A DNA stretch of 64,000 bases from Glaciimonas sp. CA11.2 (GTDB taxonomy: Bacteria; Pseudomonadota; Gammaproteobacteria; Burkholderiales; Burkholderiaceae_D), in the NCBI RefSeq assembly GCF_034314045.1, contig NZ_JAVIWL010000001.1, positions 2,294,001 through 2,358,000 on the forward strand, read 5' to 3'. The notes beneath the pieces were generated by a model. It saw nothing but the letters and a program-made list of their open reading frames with translations, searched no databases and was not told the DNA's origin. The position numbers were made by a program, and so were the translations under genes. The stretch's first letter is position 1. The number at the start of each line of letters is the position of its first letter. Positions 16,525 through 25,929 of this stretch are shown here, piece by piece.

Positions 16525-17835
16525 ATGACCAGCAAAGCTACCAGCATCAAACTTTTTAGTTTTAGTACGCCGCAAATGCGCGCCTTCCATCTGACCTGGA
16601 TGGCTTTCTTCGCTTGCTTCTTTGCATGGTTTGCCTGTGCACCCTTGATGCCCGTTATTAAGGGCCAATTCGGTTTAACTATCGGGCAAATCGCCAACAT
16701 TAATATTGCCGCAGTCGCCGTGACGATTTTGGTTCGTTTAATTATCGGGCCAATGTGTGATCGCTACGGCCCACGTAAAACGTATACCGGTCTTTTGCTG
16801 CTAGGAGCGATTCCGGTATTCGGCGTGGCGTTCTCGCAAAGTTATGAAAGTTTTCTATTCTTCCGTTTATGCATCGGTGCGGTGGGTGCCAGCTTTGTGA
16901 TTACGCAATATCACACCTCAGTGATGTTTGCGTCGAACGTCGTCGGGACTGCCAATGCTGCTGCCGCCGGTTGGGGTAATGTCGGCGGTGGTGCTGCGCA
17001 AGCATTGATGCCATTGTTGTTGGCCGCGGTGTTAATGCTCGGCGTCAGCGAAACCATGGGATGGCGCCTTGCGCTGTTGGTGCCGGGCGTATTGATGGTG
17101 ATCATGGGTGGCGTGTACTGGCGCTATACGCAAGATTGTCCTGAAGGTAATTATGCCGAGTTGCGCGCTAAAGGCATTACGGTAGAAGGCGGCAAAAAAG
17201 GCGGCTGGGCAAGTTTCCGTGCTGCCAGTCTTAACTACCGTGTATGGCTTCTATTTGTCACCTACGGTGCTTGCTTCGGTGTAGAAATCTTTATTCACAA
17301 TATTGCTGCCATCTACTACGTTGATCATTTTGGTCTGTCATTGAAAAGCGCCGGTATGGCCGCAGCAAGTTTTGGATTGCTCGCATTGTTCGCCCGTGCT
17401 TTGGGTGGCTGGTTATCCGACAAAGTGGCTTTACGCGGCAACCTCAATACGCGTGCCACGTTGCTGTTCGTCATGATGATTGGCGAAGGTTTGGGCCTGC
17501 TCTGGTTTTCACATGCAAATAGTGTGACGTTGGCGATCTGCGCGATGTTGACTTTCGGCCTGTTCACCCACATGGCATGCGGCGCAACGTATGCATTAGT
17601 GCCGTTTATTGACCGTAAAGCATTGGGCGGCGTAGCGGGCATCATCGGCGCTGGTGGAAACGTCGGAGCGGTTTTGGCGGGGTTTTTGATGAAGGGTTTG
17701 GGCGACGTTCAAAGCACCTTGAGTGTGCTGGGTATTTTGGTCACAGTCTCCGCACTGTGCGCCATCGCGATTCGCTTTAGCGCGGCACACAATGCCACCG
17801 AGCAAGTCCTCGACAGCAACACCCTGGCCGCTTAA
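16525..17835 (+). CDS. NarK-type nitrate/nitrite MFS transporter
   Basis: A 436-residue inner-membrane protein with about twelve hydrophobic segments. It belongs to the nitrate/nitrite porter branch of the major facilitator superfamily: the signature region GPMCDRYGPRKTYTGLLLLG follows the second to third helix, and the glycine-rich AAAAGWGNVGGGAAQALMP matches the NNP nitrate signature. It imports nitrate (possibly exchanging nitrite) for the reductases encoded next. GGGAAAAAG precedes the ATG. First gene of the nitrate operon; its stop is 13 bases before nirB. Expression is inferred to need sigma-54/NtrC and ANTAR antitermination at the leader. Confidence 0.9.
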   Translation: MTSKATSIKLFSFSTPQMRAFHLTWMAFFACFFAWFACAPLMPVIKGQFGLTIGQIANINIAAVAVTILVRLIIGPMCDRYGPRKTYTGLLLLGAIPVFGVAFSQSYESFLFFRLCIGAVGASFVITQYHTSVMFASNVVGTANAAAAGWGNVGGGAAQALMPLLLAAVLMLGVSETMGWRLALLVPGVLMVIMGGVYWRYTQDCPEGNYAELRAKGITVEGGKKGGWASFRAASLNYRVWLLFVTYGACFGVEIFIHNIAAIYYVDHFGLSLKSAGMAAASFGLLALFARALGGWLSDKVALRGNLNTRATLLFVMMIGEGLGLLWFSHANSVTLAICAMLTFGLFTHMACGATYALVPFIDRKALGGVAGIIGAGGNVGAVLAGFLMKGLGDVQSTLSVLGILVTVSALCAIAIRFSAAHNATEQVLDSNTLAA

Positions 17836-17848
17836 GGAGCCGCAGATC

Positions 17849-20401
17849 ATGAAAATTATCGTCGTTGGTCATGGCATGGTGGGCCACAAATTTCTGGAAA
17901 GCCTGGCTGACAGTGGCGCTCCACATCTGGAAGTAACCGTCTTGTGCGAAGAGCCACGCCCAGCATATGACCGGGTACACTTGTCAGAATTTTTCTCTGG
18001 AAAATCAGCAGAGGATTTGTCATTGGTTCCTGACGGTTTTTTTGAGCGCGATAATATTTTGCTCAAACTGAATGCCAAGGCCAGCGTCATTGATCGTGTT
18101 GCCAAAACGGTGACAGTGAGTACCGGTGAAACGCTGCCTTACGACAAGCTGGTCATCGCTACCGGTTCTTATCCTTTTGTGCCACCGGTGCCTGGAAAGG
18201 ATCGCAAAGATTGCTTTGTGTATCGGACTATCGAAGATTTAGAGGCGATGCTTGAATGTGGTCGTCGCTCAAAAACCGGCGTCGTTATCGGCGGCGGTTT
18301 GCTTGGATTGGAATGTGCCAAAGCCTTGCGCGACATGAATCTGCAAACGCACGTGGTTGAATTTTCACCACGTCTGATGGCAGTGCAAGTCGATGAGGGC
18401 GGTGGACGTGTTTTGCGCGCCAAGATAGAAGACCTTGGCGTCACCGCGCATACGCAAAAAAATACAGTCGAAATCGTCGATGGCGAGACCGGCACACACC
18501 GCATGAACTTTTCTGACGGCAGCCATCTTGATACCGACATGATCGTGTTCTCTGCCGGTATTCGTCCACGTGATGAATTGGCGCGTGTCAGTGCGCTGGC
18601 AGTGGGCGAGCGCGGCGGCATCGTGATCGACAATAGTTGCCTGACCAGTGATCCTGATATCTACGCGATTGGCGAATGCGCACTATGGAACGGAAAGACT
18701 TTTGGTCTGGTCGCGCCAGGTTATGACATGGCACGTATCGCAGCCAAACATCTGCTGGGCGAAAACGCCGAATTCAACGGTGCCGATATGAGCACTAAAC
18801 TCAAATTAATGGGCGTCGACGTTGCCAGTATTGGCGATCCGCACGGCAATGTTCCCGGTAGCCGTTCGTATCATTTCACCGATGAACGCAAGCAAATCTA
18901 CAAGAAGATCGTCGTCTCCGATTGCGGTAAATTTTTGCTAGGCGGCGTGATGGTTGGTGATGCCAGCGAATATGGCACGCTGTTGCAAATGATGCTGAAC
19001 CGCATAGAACTACCCGAAGCGCCTGAGTTCCTGATTCTGCCGCAAGCCGACGGTAACGCCAAGCCTGGTTTGGGTGTCGATGCGTTGCCGGATGCGGCAC
19101 AAATTTGCTCGTGCAATAACGTCTCCAAAGGTGATTTATGCGCAGCAGTATGTGGCGGCGCAACGAATATCGGCGACCTGAAAAGTTGTACTAAGGCGGG
19201 TACTTCATGCGGCGGTTGCGTGGCACTCGTCACGCAGATCATGAAGTCAGAAATGAAGAAGCAAGGTCTGGCGGTTAACAACCATGTTTGCGAACATTTT
19301 CCCTACAGCCGTCAGGAGCTTTATCACCTCGTCAGAATCGGCAACATCAAGACTTTTAATGCATTGATCAGTCAGCATGGAAAAGGCTTGGGTTGCGATG
19401 TGTGCAAACCGGTAGCTGCCAGTATTCTGGCTTCTTGCTGGAACGATTTTGTGCTCAAAAAAGAACACGCTGGCTTGCAGGATTCGAACGATTATTTCCT
19501 CGGTAATATTCAAAAGGATGGTACCTATTCTGTCGTGCCACGTATGGCTGGTGGCGAGGTCACGCCCGATGGTCTAATCGCAGTCGGTCAGGTCGCAAAA
19601 AAATACGGCCTATACACCAAAGTCACTGGCGGTCAGCGCATCGACTTGTTCGGCGCCCGGGTTGAGCAATTGCCGCCGATCTGGGAAGAATTGATCGCAG
19701 CAGGTTTTGAATCAGGTCATGCGTACGGCAAGTCGCTGCGTACCGTTAAATCATGTGTCGGTTCAACCTGGTGTCGCTATGGTGTGGACGACAGTATGGG
19801 TCTGGCAATTGAGCTGGAAAATCGCTACAAAGGTTTGCGTTCACCGCACAAAATAAAATTTGGCGTATCCGGTTGTACTCGCGAATGCGCCGAAGCGCAA
19901 AGCAAGGATGTCGGGATTATCGCCACCGAAAAAGGCTGGAATCTGTATGTCTGCGGCAATGGCGGCATGAAGCCACGGCACGCTGAATTATTGGCCTCCG
20001 ATCTGGATAAGGCGACGCTGATTCAGACTATTGATCGGTTCCTGATGTTCTATGTTCGCACCGCAGACCGTCTGCAACGCACCAGTGTCTGGCGCGACAA
20101 TCTTGAGGGCGGTCTTGATTATCTGAAAGAAGTGGTCTTGCAAGACAAGCTACACATTGCAGCCGACCTGGAAGCAGAAATGCAGGCAGTCGTCGATACG
20201 TATGAATGTGAATGGAAAAAAGCGGTTAACGATCCAGAAACACGTAAGCGTTTTCGCCATTTCGTCAACACCGATCAAGTTGATGAAAACGTCGTCTTTA
20301 TGGAGGAACGCGGACAGATTCGTCCGGCAACGTTAGTTGAGCGATCGGCCCGTGTGATTCCGATTATTCCGATAGTGGCTGCGCTTGCAGAGACGGTCTG
20401 A
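17849..20401 (+). CDS. nirB: Assimilatory nitrite reductase [NAD(P)H] large subunit
   Basis: An 850-residue cytoplasmic flavo-sirohaem enzyme reducing nitrite to ammonia with six electrons from NAD(P)H. The N-terminal FAD/NAD domain opens VVGHGMVGHK and has the second dinucleotide fold VVIGGGLLGLECAK. A BFD-like [2Fe-2S] region starts at Cys420 (CSCNNVSKGD, CTKAGTSCGGC). The C-terminal sirohaem domain carries the [4Fe-4S] ligands CVGSTWC (Cys636, Cys642) and CTREC (Cys676, Cys680). Length matches the family. A longer in-frame reading overlaps the transporter, but AAGGAG at 17834-17839 and the family N-terminus fix the ATG at 17849. nirD follows after 31 bases. Confidence 0.96.
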   Translation: MKIIVVGHGMVGHKFLESLADSGAPHLEVTVLCEEPRPAYDRVHLSEFFSGKSAEDLSLVPDGFFERDNILLKLNAKASVIDRVAKTVTVSTGETLPYDKLVIATGSYPFVPPVPGKDRKDCFVYRTIEDLEAMLECGRRSKTGVVIGGGLLGLECAKALRDMNLQTHVVEFSPRLMAVQVDEGGGRVLRAKIEDLGVTAHTQKNTVEIVDGETGTHRMNFSDGSHLDTDMIVFSAGIRPRDELARVSALAVGERGGIVIDNSCLTSDPDIYAIGECALWNGKTFGLVAPGYDMARIAAKHLLGENAEFNGADMSTKLKLMGVDVASIGDPHGNVPGSRSYHFTDERKQIYKKIVVSDCGKFLLGGVMVGDASEYGTLLQMMLNRIELPEAPEFLILPQADGNAKPGLGVDALPDAAQICSCNNVSKGDLCAAVCGGATNIGDLKSCTKAGTSCGGCVALVTQIMKSEMKKQGLAVNNHVCEHFPYSRQELYHLVRIGNIKTFNALISQHGKGLGCDVCKPVAASILASCWNDFVLKKEHAGLQDSNDYFLGNIQKDGTYSVVPRMAGGEVTPDGLIAVGQVAKKYGLYTKVTGGQRIDLFGARVEQLPPIWEELIAAGFESGHAYGKSLRTVKSCVGSTWCRYGVDDSMGLAIELENRYKGLRSPHKIKFGVSGCTRECAEAQSKDVGIIATEKGWNLYVCGNGGMKPRHAELLASDLDKATLIQTIDRFLMFYVRTADRLQRTSVWRDNLEGGLDYLKEVVLQDKLHIAADLEAEMQAVVDTYECEWKKAVNDPETRKRFRHFVNTDQVDENVVFMEERGQIRPATLVERSARVIPIIPIVAALAETV

Positions 20402-20432
20402 TTGCTCGCCCATTGAAATCAGGAGAATAAAT

Positions 20433-20789
20433 ATGCATAGCGATACCCAATTGGGGCAGCTGGATAACTGGATTTCTGTCTGCGAACTCGACCAGATCTT
20501 ACCAAACACAGGTGTGTGTGCATTGATCAACGGCGCGCAAGTGGCGCTGTTTCATGTCATTGACGGTGAAGACCGTGTATTCGCGATTAGTAATTTTGAT
20601 CCCCATTCTCAGGCATCGATTTTGTCGCGTGGCATGGTCGGCAATCTTGGTGAGCGTATCGTCGTAGCATCGCCGATGTACAAGCAACACTTTGATTTGC
20701 AAACCGGAGAATGCCTGGAATCTCCAGAACACTCGGTCAGCGCCTATCCGACGCGGGTTGTCGACGGAAAGGTGTGGGTCGGCGTATGA
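20433..20789 (+). CDS. nirD: Nitrite reductase [NAD(P)H] small subunit
   Basis: A 118-residue Rieske-fold protein that partners NirB. NWISVCELDQILPNTGVCAL and SPMYKQHFDLQTGECLE are typical; as in other NirD proteins the Cys/His ligands of a true Rieske cluster are absent (the position reads PMYKQHFD). AGGAG at 20421-20425 precedes the ATG by seven bases. The stop overlaps the start of the next gene (ATGA), which indicates translational coupling. Confidence 0.95.
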   Translation: MHSDTQLGQLDNWISVCELDQILPNTGVCALINGAQVALFHVIDGEDRVFAISNFDPHSQASILSRGMVGNLGERIVVASPMYKQHFDLQTGECLESPEHSVSAYPTRVVDGKVWVGV

Positions 20790-22033
20790 CCACAACACCA
20801 GGCAAGCAGGCTAATCGAACAAAACCATCGCTGGTGGTCATCGGTAACGGCATGGCTGGTATGCGCACGGTTGAAGAGTTACAAAAGCTGGCACCGGATT
20901 TGTACGACATTACCGTGTTCGGGGCCGAACCGTATGGCAATTACAACCGCATATTATTGTCGCCCGTGCTCGCTGGCGATAAAAGTGTGGAAGACATTAT
21001 GTTGCATACACGCGAGTGGTATCAGGAAAATAATATTACGTTGCATGCCGGTGATCCAGTTGAGATGATTGATCGGCGTCGTCGCCTTGTGCGTTCGCGC
21101 GCAGGTCTTGAGGTCTCGTATGACCGACTGTTGCTGGCTACCGGTTCCACCCCTTTTATTATTCCTGTACCGGGACATCAATTGCCGGGCGTGATTGCGT
21201 TTCGAGATATTCAGGATGTAGAAACTATGCTGGCAGCCGCACGTGATCATCGCCATGCGGTCGTGATCGGCGGCGGCTTGCTGGGTCTGGAAGCCGCCAA
21301 CGGATTGCTGCGTCAGGGGATGGACGTTACCGTAGTGCACGTGTGTGATAGTTTGATGAATCAACAGTTGGACAAGCCAGCATCTGCGCTCCTGAAAAAA
21401 GCGTTGGAATTAAAGGGCTTGCGCATCATGCTCGATACGCATACCAGCGAAATCCTGGGGTCCGAGCGGGTGACAGCCGTGCGTTTTAAAGATGGTAGTG
21501 AGATACCGGCTGATCTGGTCGTCATGGCGGCAGGCGTGCGACCCAATATTGCCCTCGCGAAAAAAGCCCTTCTGCATTGTGATCGCGCGATTGTGGTTGA
21601 CGATACATTGCAAACCTATGATCCACGGATTTATGCAGTTGGCGAATGCGTCCAGCATCGCTTGTCGACGTTTGGTTTGGTCGCGCCGATTTGGGATCAG
21701 GCGCGGGTGTGCGGTGCGCATCTGGCCGGTGCTGGTCATCGTCGTTATATCCAGCAAGCGACCGCGACCAAGCTCAAAGTAACCGGCGTTGATCTGTATT
21801 CTGCTGGCGATTTTATTGGTGGTGATGGTAGCGAAGATCTAGTGCTGCGCGACCCACGTCGCGGTATCTATAAACGATTGGTATTGAAAGGCAATCAGAT
21901 CGTGGGAGCGGTACTATACGGAGATGTGAAAGATGGTCCGTGGTATTTTGATTTGATTCAAAACAAGACCGATGTCTCCTCGCTGCGCAATCAATTACTA
22001 TTCGGCCAGGCGCTATGCGTCCAGGCCGCTTGA
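20786..22033 (+). CDS. FAD-dependent NAD(P)H oxidoreductase, nitrate reductase electron-transfer subunit
   Basis: A 415-residue pyridine nucleotide-disulfide-type oxidoreductase. It shows the FAD fold VVIGNGMAGM, the ATGS motif LLLATGSTPF, the NAD fold VVIGGGLLGLEAAN, and a second FAD-binding segment YAVGECVQHR. It resembles the N-terminal flavin half of NirB, a plausible ancient paralogue, but ends before any Fe-S or sirohaem domain. The ATG overlaps the nirD stop (ATGA), and the nitrate reductase gene begins 13 bases after its stop. Family knowledge of NasB/NasC-type proteins suggests it passes electrons from NAD(P)H to the molybdenum subunit. Confidence 0.85.
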   Translation: MTTTPGKQANRTKPSLVVIGNGMAGMRTVEELQKLAPDLYDITVFGAEPYGNYNRILLSPVLAGDKSVEDIMLHTREWYQENNITLHAGDPVEMIDRRRRLVRSRAGLEVSYDRLLLATGSTPFIIPVPGHQLPGVIAFRDIQDVETMLAAARDHRHAVVIGGGLLGLEAANGLLRQGMDVTVVHVCDSLMNQQLDKPASALLKKALELKGLRIMLDTHTSEILGSERVTAVRFKDGSEIPADLVVMAAGVRPNIALAKKALLHCDRAIVVDDTLQTYDPRIYAVGECVQHRLSTFGLVAPIWDQARVCGAHLAGAGHRRYIQQATATKLKVTGVDLYSAGDFIGGDGSEDLVLRDPRRGIYKRLVLKGNQIVGAVLYGDVKDGPWYFDLIQNKTDVSSLRNQLLFGQALCVQAA

Positions 22034-22046
22034 TGAGGAATCTCCC

Positions 22047-24845
22047 GTGAATCTCTCCCAGCCTCCGCTGTCATCTGCGCTGTCATCTGCGCTGTCATCT
22101 CTTGAGGCATTCAAAGGCGACCTGATACCAAAAAGCGTATTCACGACATGCCCTTACTGCGGTGTCGGCTGTGGTGTTGCCGCTATAGTGCTGGCTGATG
22201 GAAAAATCGGCGTCACAGGAGACGCTGCGCATCCTGCGAATAAAGGGCGTTTGTGCGTCAAAGGTTCGGCATTGGATGAGACGGTTGATCTTCAGGGCCG
22301 CCTTCTCTATCCGCAGATTAGGGACGCCGTCACCAATTTGATGCAGCGTTCAAGCTGGGATCAGGCGCTGGATAAAGTAGCGTCGGGATTCAATGACATC
22401 ATCGCCCGTCACGGCCCGGACGCGGTGGCGTTTTACGTATCCGGTCAGCTACTGACCGAGGATTATTACATCGCCAATAAGCTGATGAAGGGTTATATCG
22501 GCAGCGCCAATATCGATACCAATTCGCGTCTGTGCATGTCATCAGCGGTAGCGGGGCATAAGCGTGCGTTTGGTGAAGATCTGGTGCCGGTGTGTTACGA
22601 AGATCTGGAACTGGCTGACGTGGTGGTATTGGTTGGGTCGAACACCGCCTGGTGTCATCCCATCCTGTTTCAGCGCATTACCAAAATCAAAGAATCTCGA
22701 CCAGATATGAAACTGATCGTGATTGATCCACGCCGCACCGCGACCTGCGAGTCTGCCGATTTGCATCTGCCGGTCAAGTCAGGAACCGATGTCTGGTTGT
22801 TCAATGGATTGCTGCACTATCTGGCAAATAACGGCATGACCGATAGCGGCTTTGTTGATGAGTACACTAATGGTTCCAGCGAGGCGCTTGCCGCCGCCGC
22901 AGCCAGCAGCCCTGATCTGCTCACCGTCGCTAAGATATGCAAACTTGACCCCCAAGATTTGCTAACGTTTTATCAGCTATTTGCCGGATCAAAAAAAGTC
23001 ATCACTGCTTTTTCGCAAGGTGTTAACCAATCGTCGTCCGGCACCGACAAAGTCAACAGCATTATCAATTGTCACCTGATCAGCGGACGTATCGGTCAGC
23101 CCGGCATGGGACCATTTTCGATTACAGGCCAACCCAACGCAATGGGTGGTCGTGAAGTCGGTGGGCTGGCGAACATGTTGGCTGCGCACATGGATCTGGA
23201 TAATCCGGCCCATCGCCGCACGGTTCAGACCTTCTGGGATTCGCCCCAGATTGCCGATAAGGTCGGACTGAAAGCGGTTGATCTGTTCCAGGCAATCGAA
23301 CAAGGTAAAGTCAAAGCGGTGTGGATTATTGCCACCAATCCGATGGTCAGCTTGCCGGATGCCGATCAGGTGCAACGCGCCCTGTCCAAATGCCAGCTCG
23401 TGGTCTGCTCCGATATCATTGAAAAAACCGACACCAATGCGTTTGCTGACGTGCTGTTACCCGCTTTGGGCTGGGGTGAAAAAGACGGGACAGTAACCAA
23501 TTCAGAGCGCTGCATCTCGCGTCAGCGTGCATTTTTGACCGCACCTGGAGAAGCCCGCGCCGACTGGCAAGTATTGTGCGATGTAGGACAGCGCATGGGG
23601 TTTGGCGGATTTGATTTCAGCAGCCCGCACGAAATTTTTGATGAGCATGCACGCTTAAGCACTTTTGCTAATGGCTCGGCCGCAGGCGATGTCACGCCGC
23701 GAGTGTTTAATATCGCTGGCCTGACCGGCATGGATAAAGCGCAATTTGACGCTTTGCAGCCTATCCAATGGCCAGTGTCGCGTGACGCGGCAGGTGAGCT
23801 GATCAGTACTCAACGACTGTTTGCAGATAACCGTTATTCCCACCCGGATGGCAAGGCCCGCTTTATCGCCACGCCACCGCGCGCGCCGATGCATGCGACG
23901 GATGAAGACTTTCCGCTTAACCTGAATACCGGTCGTGTGCGCGATCAGTGGCACACAATGACCCGTACCGGGAAATCAGCAAAACTGGCTGATCATGTGC
24001 AGGAATCTTTTATCGACATGCATCCGCAAGATGCATTGTTATACGGCGTGCGTGAAGGCAGTCTGGCGCGTGTTTCATCAAAGTGGGGTGCGATGGTGGC
24101 CCGGGTGCAACATGGCGGCGGTATCGCCCGTGGCAGCATTTTTGTACCCATTCACTGGAGTAATCAGTCCGCATCCGATGCGCGTATTGGTGCCGTGGTC
24201 AATCCCGTGGTTGATCCGGTTTCCGGCGAACCAGAGTTCAAAAATACACCCGTCAGAGTCGATGATTTTCCGGTCGCCTGGCACGGCTTTATTCTCAGTC
24301 GTAAGGAGCTGGACTTGGATAGCGTGACACACTGGACGCGGATTCAGGGACGCACATTTGCGCGGTATGAATTCGCCGGTCGAAATATTATCAACGACCA
24401 TGGACAGTGGACGCGTGAATTATTAAAAATCGCCGATCCTGATGCTGACTGGCTAGAATACGCCGATACCACCGCAGGCGTGTATCGGGCAGCGCATCTG
24501 GTGGATGATCGGATTGATATTTGCGTATTTATTTCTCCGCGACCAGATCTTCCATCAAGAGCCTGGCTGGCGAGTTTGTTCGCAAAAGACTATCTTGAAG
24601 ATGCAGATCGCGTCGGCCTTTTGATCGGGCAACCAATTGAAAAAGGGGCAGATGCGGGACCGACTGTCTGCTCGTGTTTTGGGGTTGGGCGTAATACGAT
24701 TTGCAGTGCTATTCGTGAGCAAGGATTGACGACGGTGACGCAAGTGACGACTTGTCTCAAGGCTGGCGGGAACTGCGGATCTTGTGTTCCTGAGATTAAA
24801 AAATTACTGGCTACTACGCTGGTGGAAGAAGCGGTATCCCACTAA
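22047..24845 (+). CDS. nasA: Assimilatory nitrate reductase catalytic subunit
   Basis: A 932-residue molybdopterin enzyme reducing nitrate to nitrite in the cytoplasm. The N-terminal [4Fe-4S] motif starts at Cys35 (CPYCGVGCG), with the fourth ligand in RLCVKG. TNSRLCMSSAVAG supplies the presumed Mo-ligating cysteine, as in other Nas/Nap enzymes. Dinucleotide-binding segments such as WIIATNPMVSLPDAD and LNTGRVRDQWHTMTRTGKS are intact. The C-terminus has a BFD-like [2Fe-2S] domain (CSCFGVGRN from Cys875, CLKAGGNCGSC), the likely entry for electrons from the adjacent flavoprotein. The start is GTG at 22047, with GAGGA seven bases upstream. Last gene of the nitrate operon. Confidence 0.95.
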   Translation: MNLSQPPLSSALSSALSSLEAFKGDLIPKSVFTTCPYCGVGCGVAAIVLADGKIGVTGDAAHPANKGRLCVKGSALDETVDLQGRLLYPQIRDAVTNLMQRSSWDQALDKVASGFNDIIARHGPDAVAFYVSGQLLTEDYYIANKLMKGYIGSANIDTNSRLCMSSAVAGHKRAFGEDLVPVCYEDLELADVVVLVGSNTAWCHPILFQRITKIKESRPDMKLIVIDPRRTATCESADLHLPVKSGTDVWLFNGLLHYLANNGMTDSGFVDEYTNGSSEALAAAAASSPDLLTVAKICKLDPQDLLTFYQLFAGSKKVITAFSQGVNQSSSGTDKVNSIINCHLISGRIGQPGMGPFSITGQPNAMGGREVGGLANMLAAHMDLDNPAHRRTVQTFWDSPQIADKVGLKAVDLFQAIEQGKVKAVWIIATNPMVSLPDADQVQRALSKCQLVVCSDIIEKTDTNAFADVLLPALGWGEKDGTVTNSERCISRQRAFLTAPGEARADWQVLCDVGQRMGFGGFDFSSPHEIFDEHARLSTFANGSAAGDVTPRVFNIAGLTGMDKAQFDALQPIQWPVSRDAAGELISTQRLFADNRYSHPDGKARFIATPPRAPMHATDEDFPLNLNTGRVRDQWHTMTRTGKSAKLADHVQESFIDMHPQDALLYGVREGSLARVSSKWGAMVARVQHGGGIARGSIFVPIHWSNQSASDARIGAVVNPVVDPVSGEPEFKNTPVRVDDFPVAWHGFILSRKELDLDSVTHWTRIQGRTFARYEFAGRNIINDHGQWTRELLKIADPDADWLEYADTTAGVYRAAHLVDDRIDICVFISPRPDLPSRAWLASLFAKDYLEDADRVGLLIGQPIEKGADAGPTVCSCFGVGRNTICSAIREQGLTTVTQVTTCLKAGGNCGSCVPEIKKLLATTLVEEAVSH
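22066..22100 (+). repeat. 12-bp tandem repeat in nasA 5' end
   Basis: CGCTGTCATCTG occurs at 22066-22077 and 22078-22089, with 11 of 12 bases again at 22090-22100. It encodes a serine/alanine/leucine repeat ahead of the first iron-sulfur motif. In-frame slippage would change only linker length. Confidence 0.85.
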
Positions 24846-24930
24846 TCACCGCACGGTGAAGAAAGCGAGGCGACAGTTCAGTCGGCAAAGTGTCTATTGC
24901 AATGTCACGCCGCGCCGTTAGAATAGCGGC

Positions 24931-25893
24931 ATGACCGCCTCTACTTTCTTCCCGTTACAAAGTCCTTTTGATGAAGGCTATCTTGACGTCGGACAAGGGT
25001 ATCGCCTTTGGTTTGCGCAATATGGCAATCCTGACGGCATTCCGCTGCTTTGGTTGCACGGCGGACCCGGTAGCGCCAGTAGTCCACGCCACCAACTATT
25101 TGCCGATCCGTCGGTCTATCGGCTGATCCTGTGCGATCAGCGTGGTTGTGGTCGCAGCACGCCAACTGGCGCAACCAATTACAACAATACCGAACGGCTA
25201 CTACAAGATATAGATGCACTGCGTCACCGTTGCGGCCTAGGGAAAATCCTTTTAGGCGGCGGCTCGTGGGGCGCTTGTCTGGCGCTGGCTTACGCCCAAC
25301 GTTGGCCGTTAACCTTGCTTGGTGTGGTGTTACGTGCGCCTTTTCTAGCGGGAAATAGTGATATTGATCGGTTTTTTCAACCCCGCCCTGATATCGCGGA
25401 TACAGCGTGGGAGACGTTTGCCGCGCACGTACCGGCGCATGAAAGATCGCAGTTGTTACCCTATATCGCGGACCAGTTTTCAACCGACGGTTCACAGGTG
25501 TCGGTGCTGGCGCAAGCATGGCATCGCTACGAGGCAAGCCAGGATCAGCCTGAGGTGATCGTTGAAGCCAATTTTGATTATGTTGAGGTGGAGAAGCTGA
25601 CGCAACGCTATCGAATTCAGGCACATTACCTGATCAATCATTGCTTCCTGAATGAGGCAGATTTGCTGGACGCAGCGGCCAGTTTAAGCAGTTTTCCGGT
25701 TGCTATCCTGCAAGGCCAGGATGATCGGATATGCGATCCCGACAATGCGGTTAGATTGCATGCGCGAATAGCAGGAAGCCGCTTGCGCATGGTCGTGGGT
25801 GCTGGCCATAATCCGTTCCATCCCGATATGGCGACAGCATTGTTAGAGGCGCTGAATTGTTTTGCCTTGGACGGAAATTTTGAACATTGGTGA
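24931..25893 (+). CDS. pip: Proline iminopeptidase (alpha/beta hydrolase)
   Basis: A 320-residue serine peptidase of family S33 that removes N-terminal proline. The oxyanion motif HGGPG is at residues 43-47 and DQRGCGRSTP follows. The nucleophile elbow GGSWG has Ser112. The acid lies in a QGQDDRICDP context and the base in GAGHNPF near the C-terminus. No signal peptide, so cytoplasmic. It starts 85 bases after nasA and is probably a separate unit; its stop converges with the cytochrome peroxidase gene 36 bases away. Confidence 0.9.
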   Translation: MTASTFFPLQSPFDEGYLDVGQGYRLWFAQYGNPDGIPLLWLHGGPGSASSPRHQLFADPSVYRLILCDQRGCGRSTPTGATNYNNTERLLQDIDALRHRCGLGKILLGGGSWGACLALAYAQRWPLTLLGVVLRAPFLAGNSDIDRFFQPRPDIADTAWETFAAHVPAHERSQLLPYIADQFSTDGSQVSVLAQAWHRYEASQDQPEVIVEANFDYVEVEKLTQRYRIQAHYLINHCFLNEADLLDAAASLSSFPVAILQGQDDRICDPDNAVRLHARIAGSRLRMVVGAGHNPFHPDMATALLEALNCFALDGNFEHW

Positions 25894-25929
25894 CCAGGTA
25901 ATGAATTGGTGATCAATTGATGCACATAA

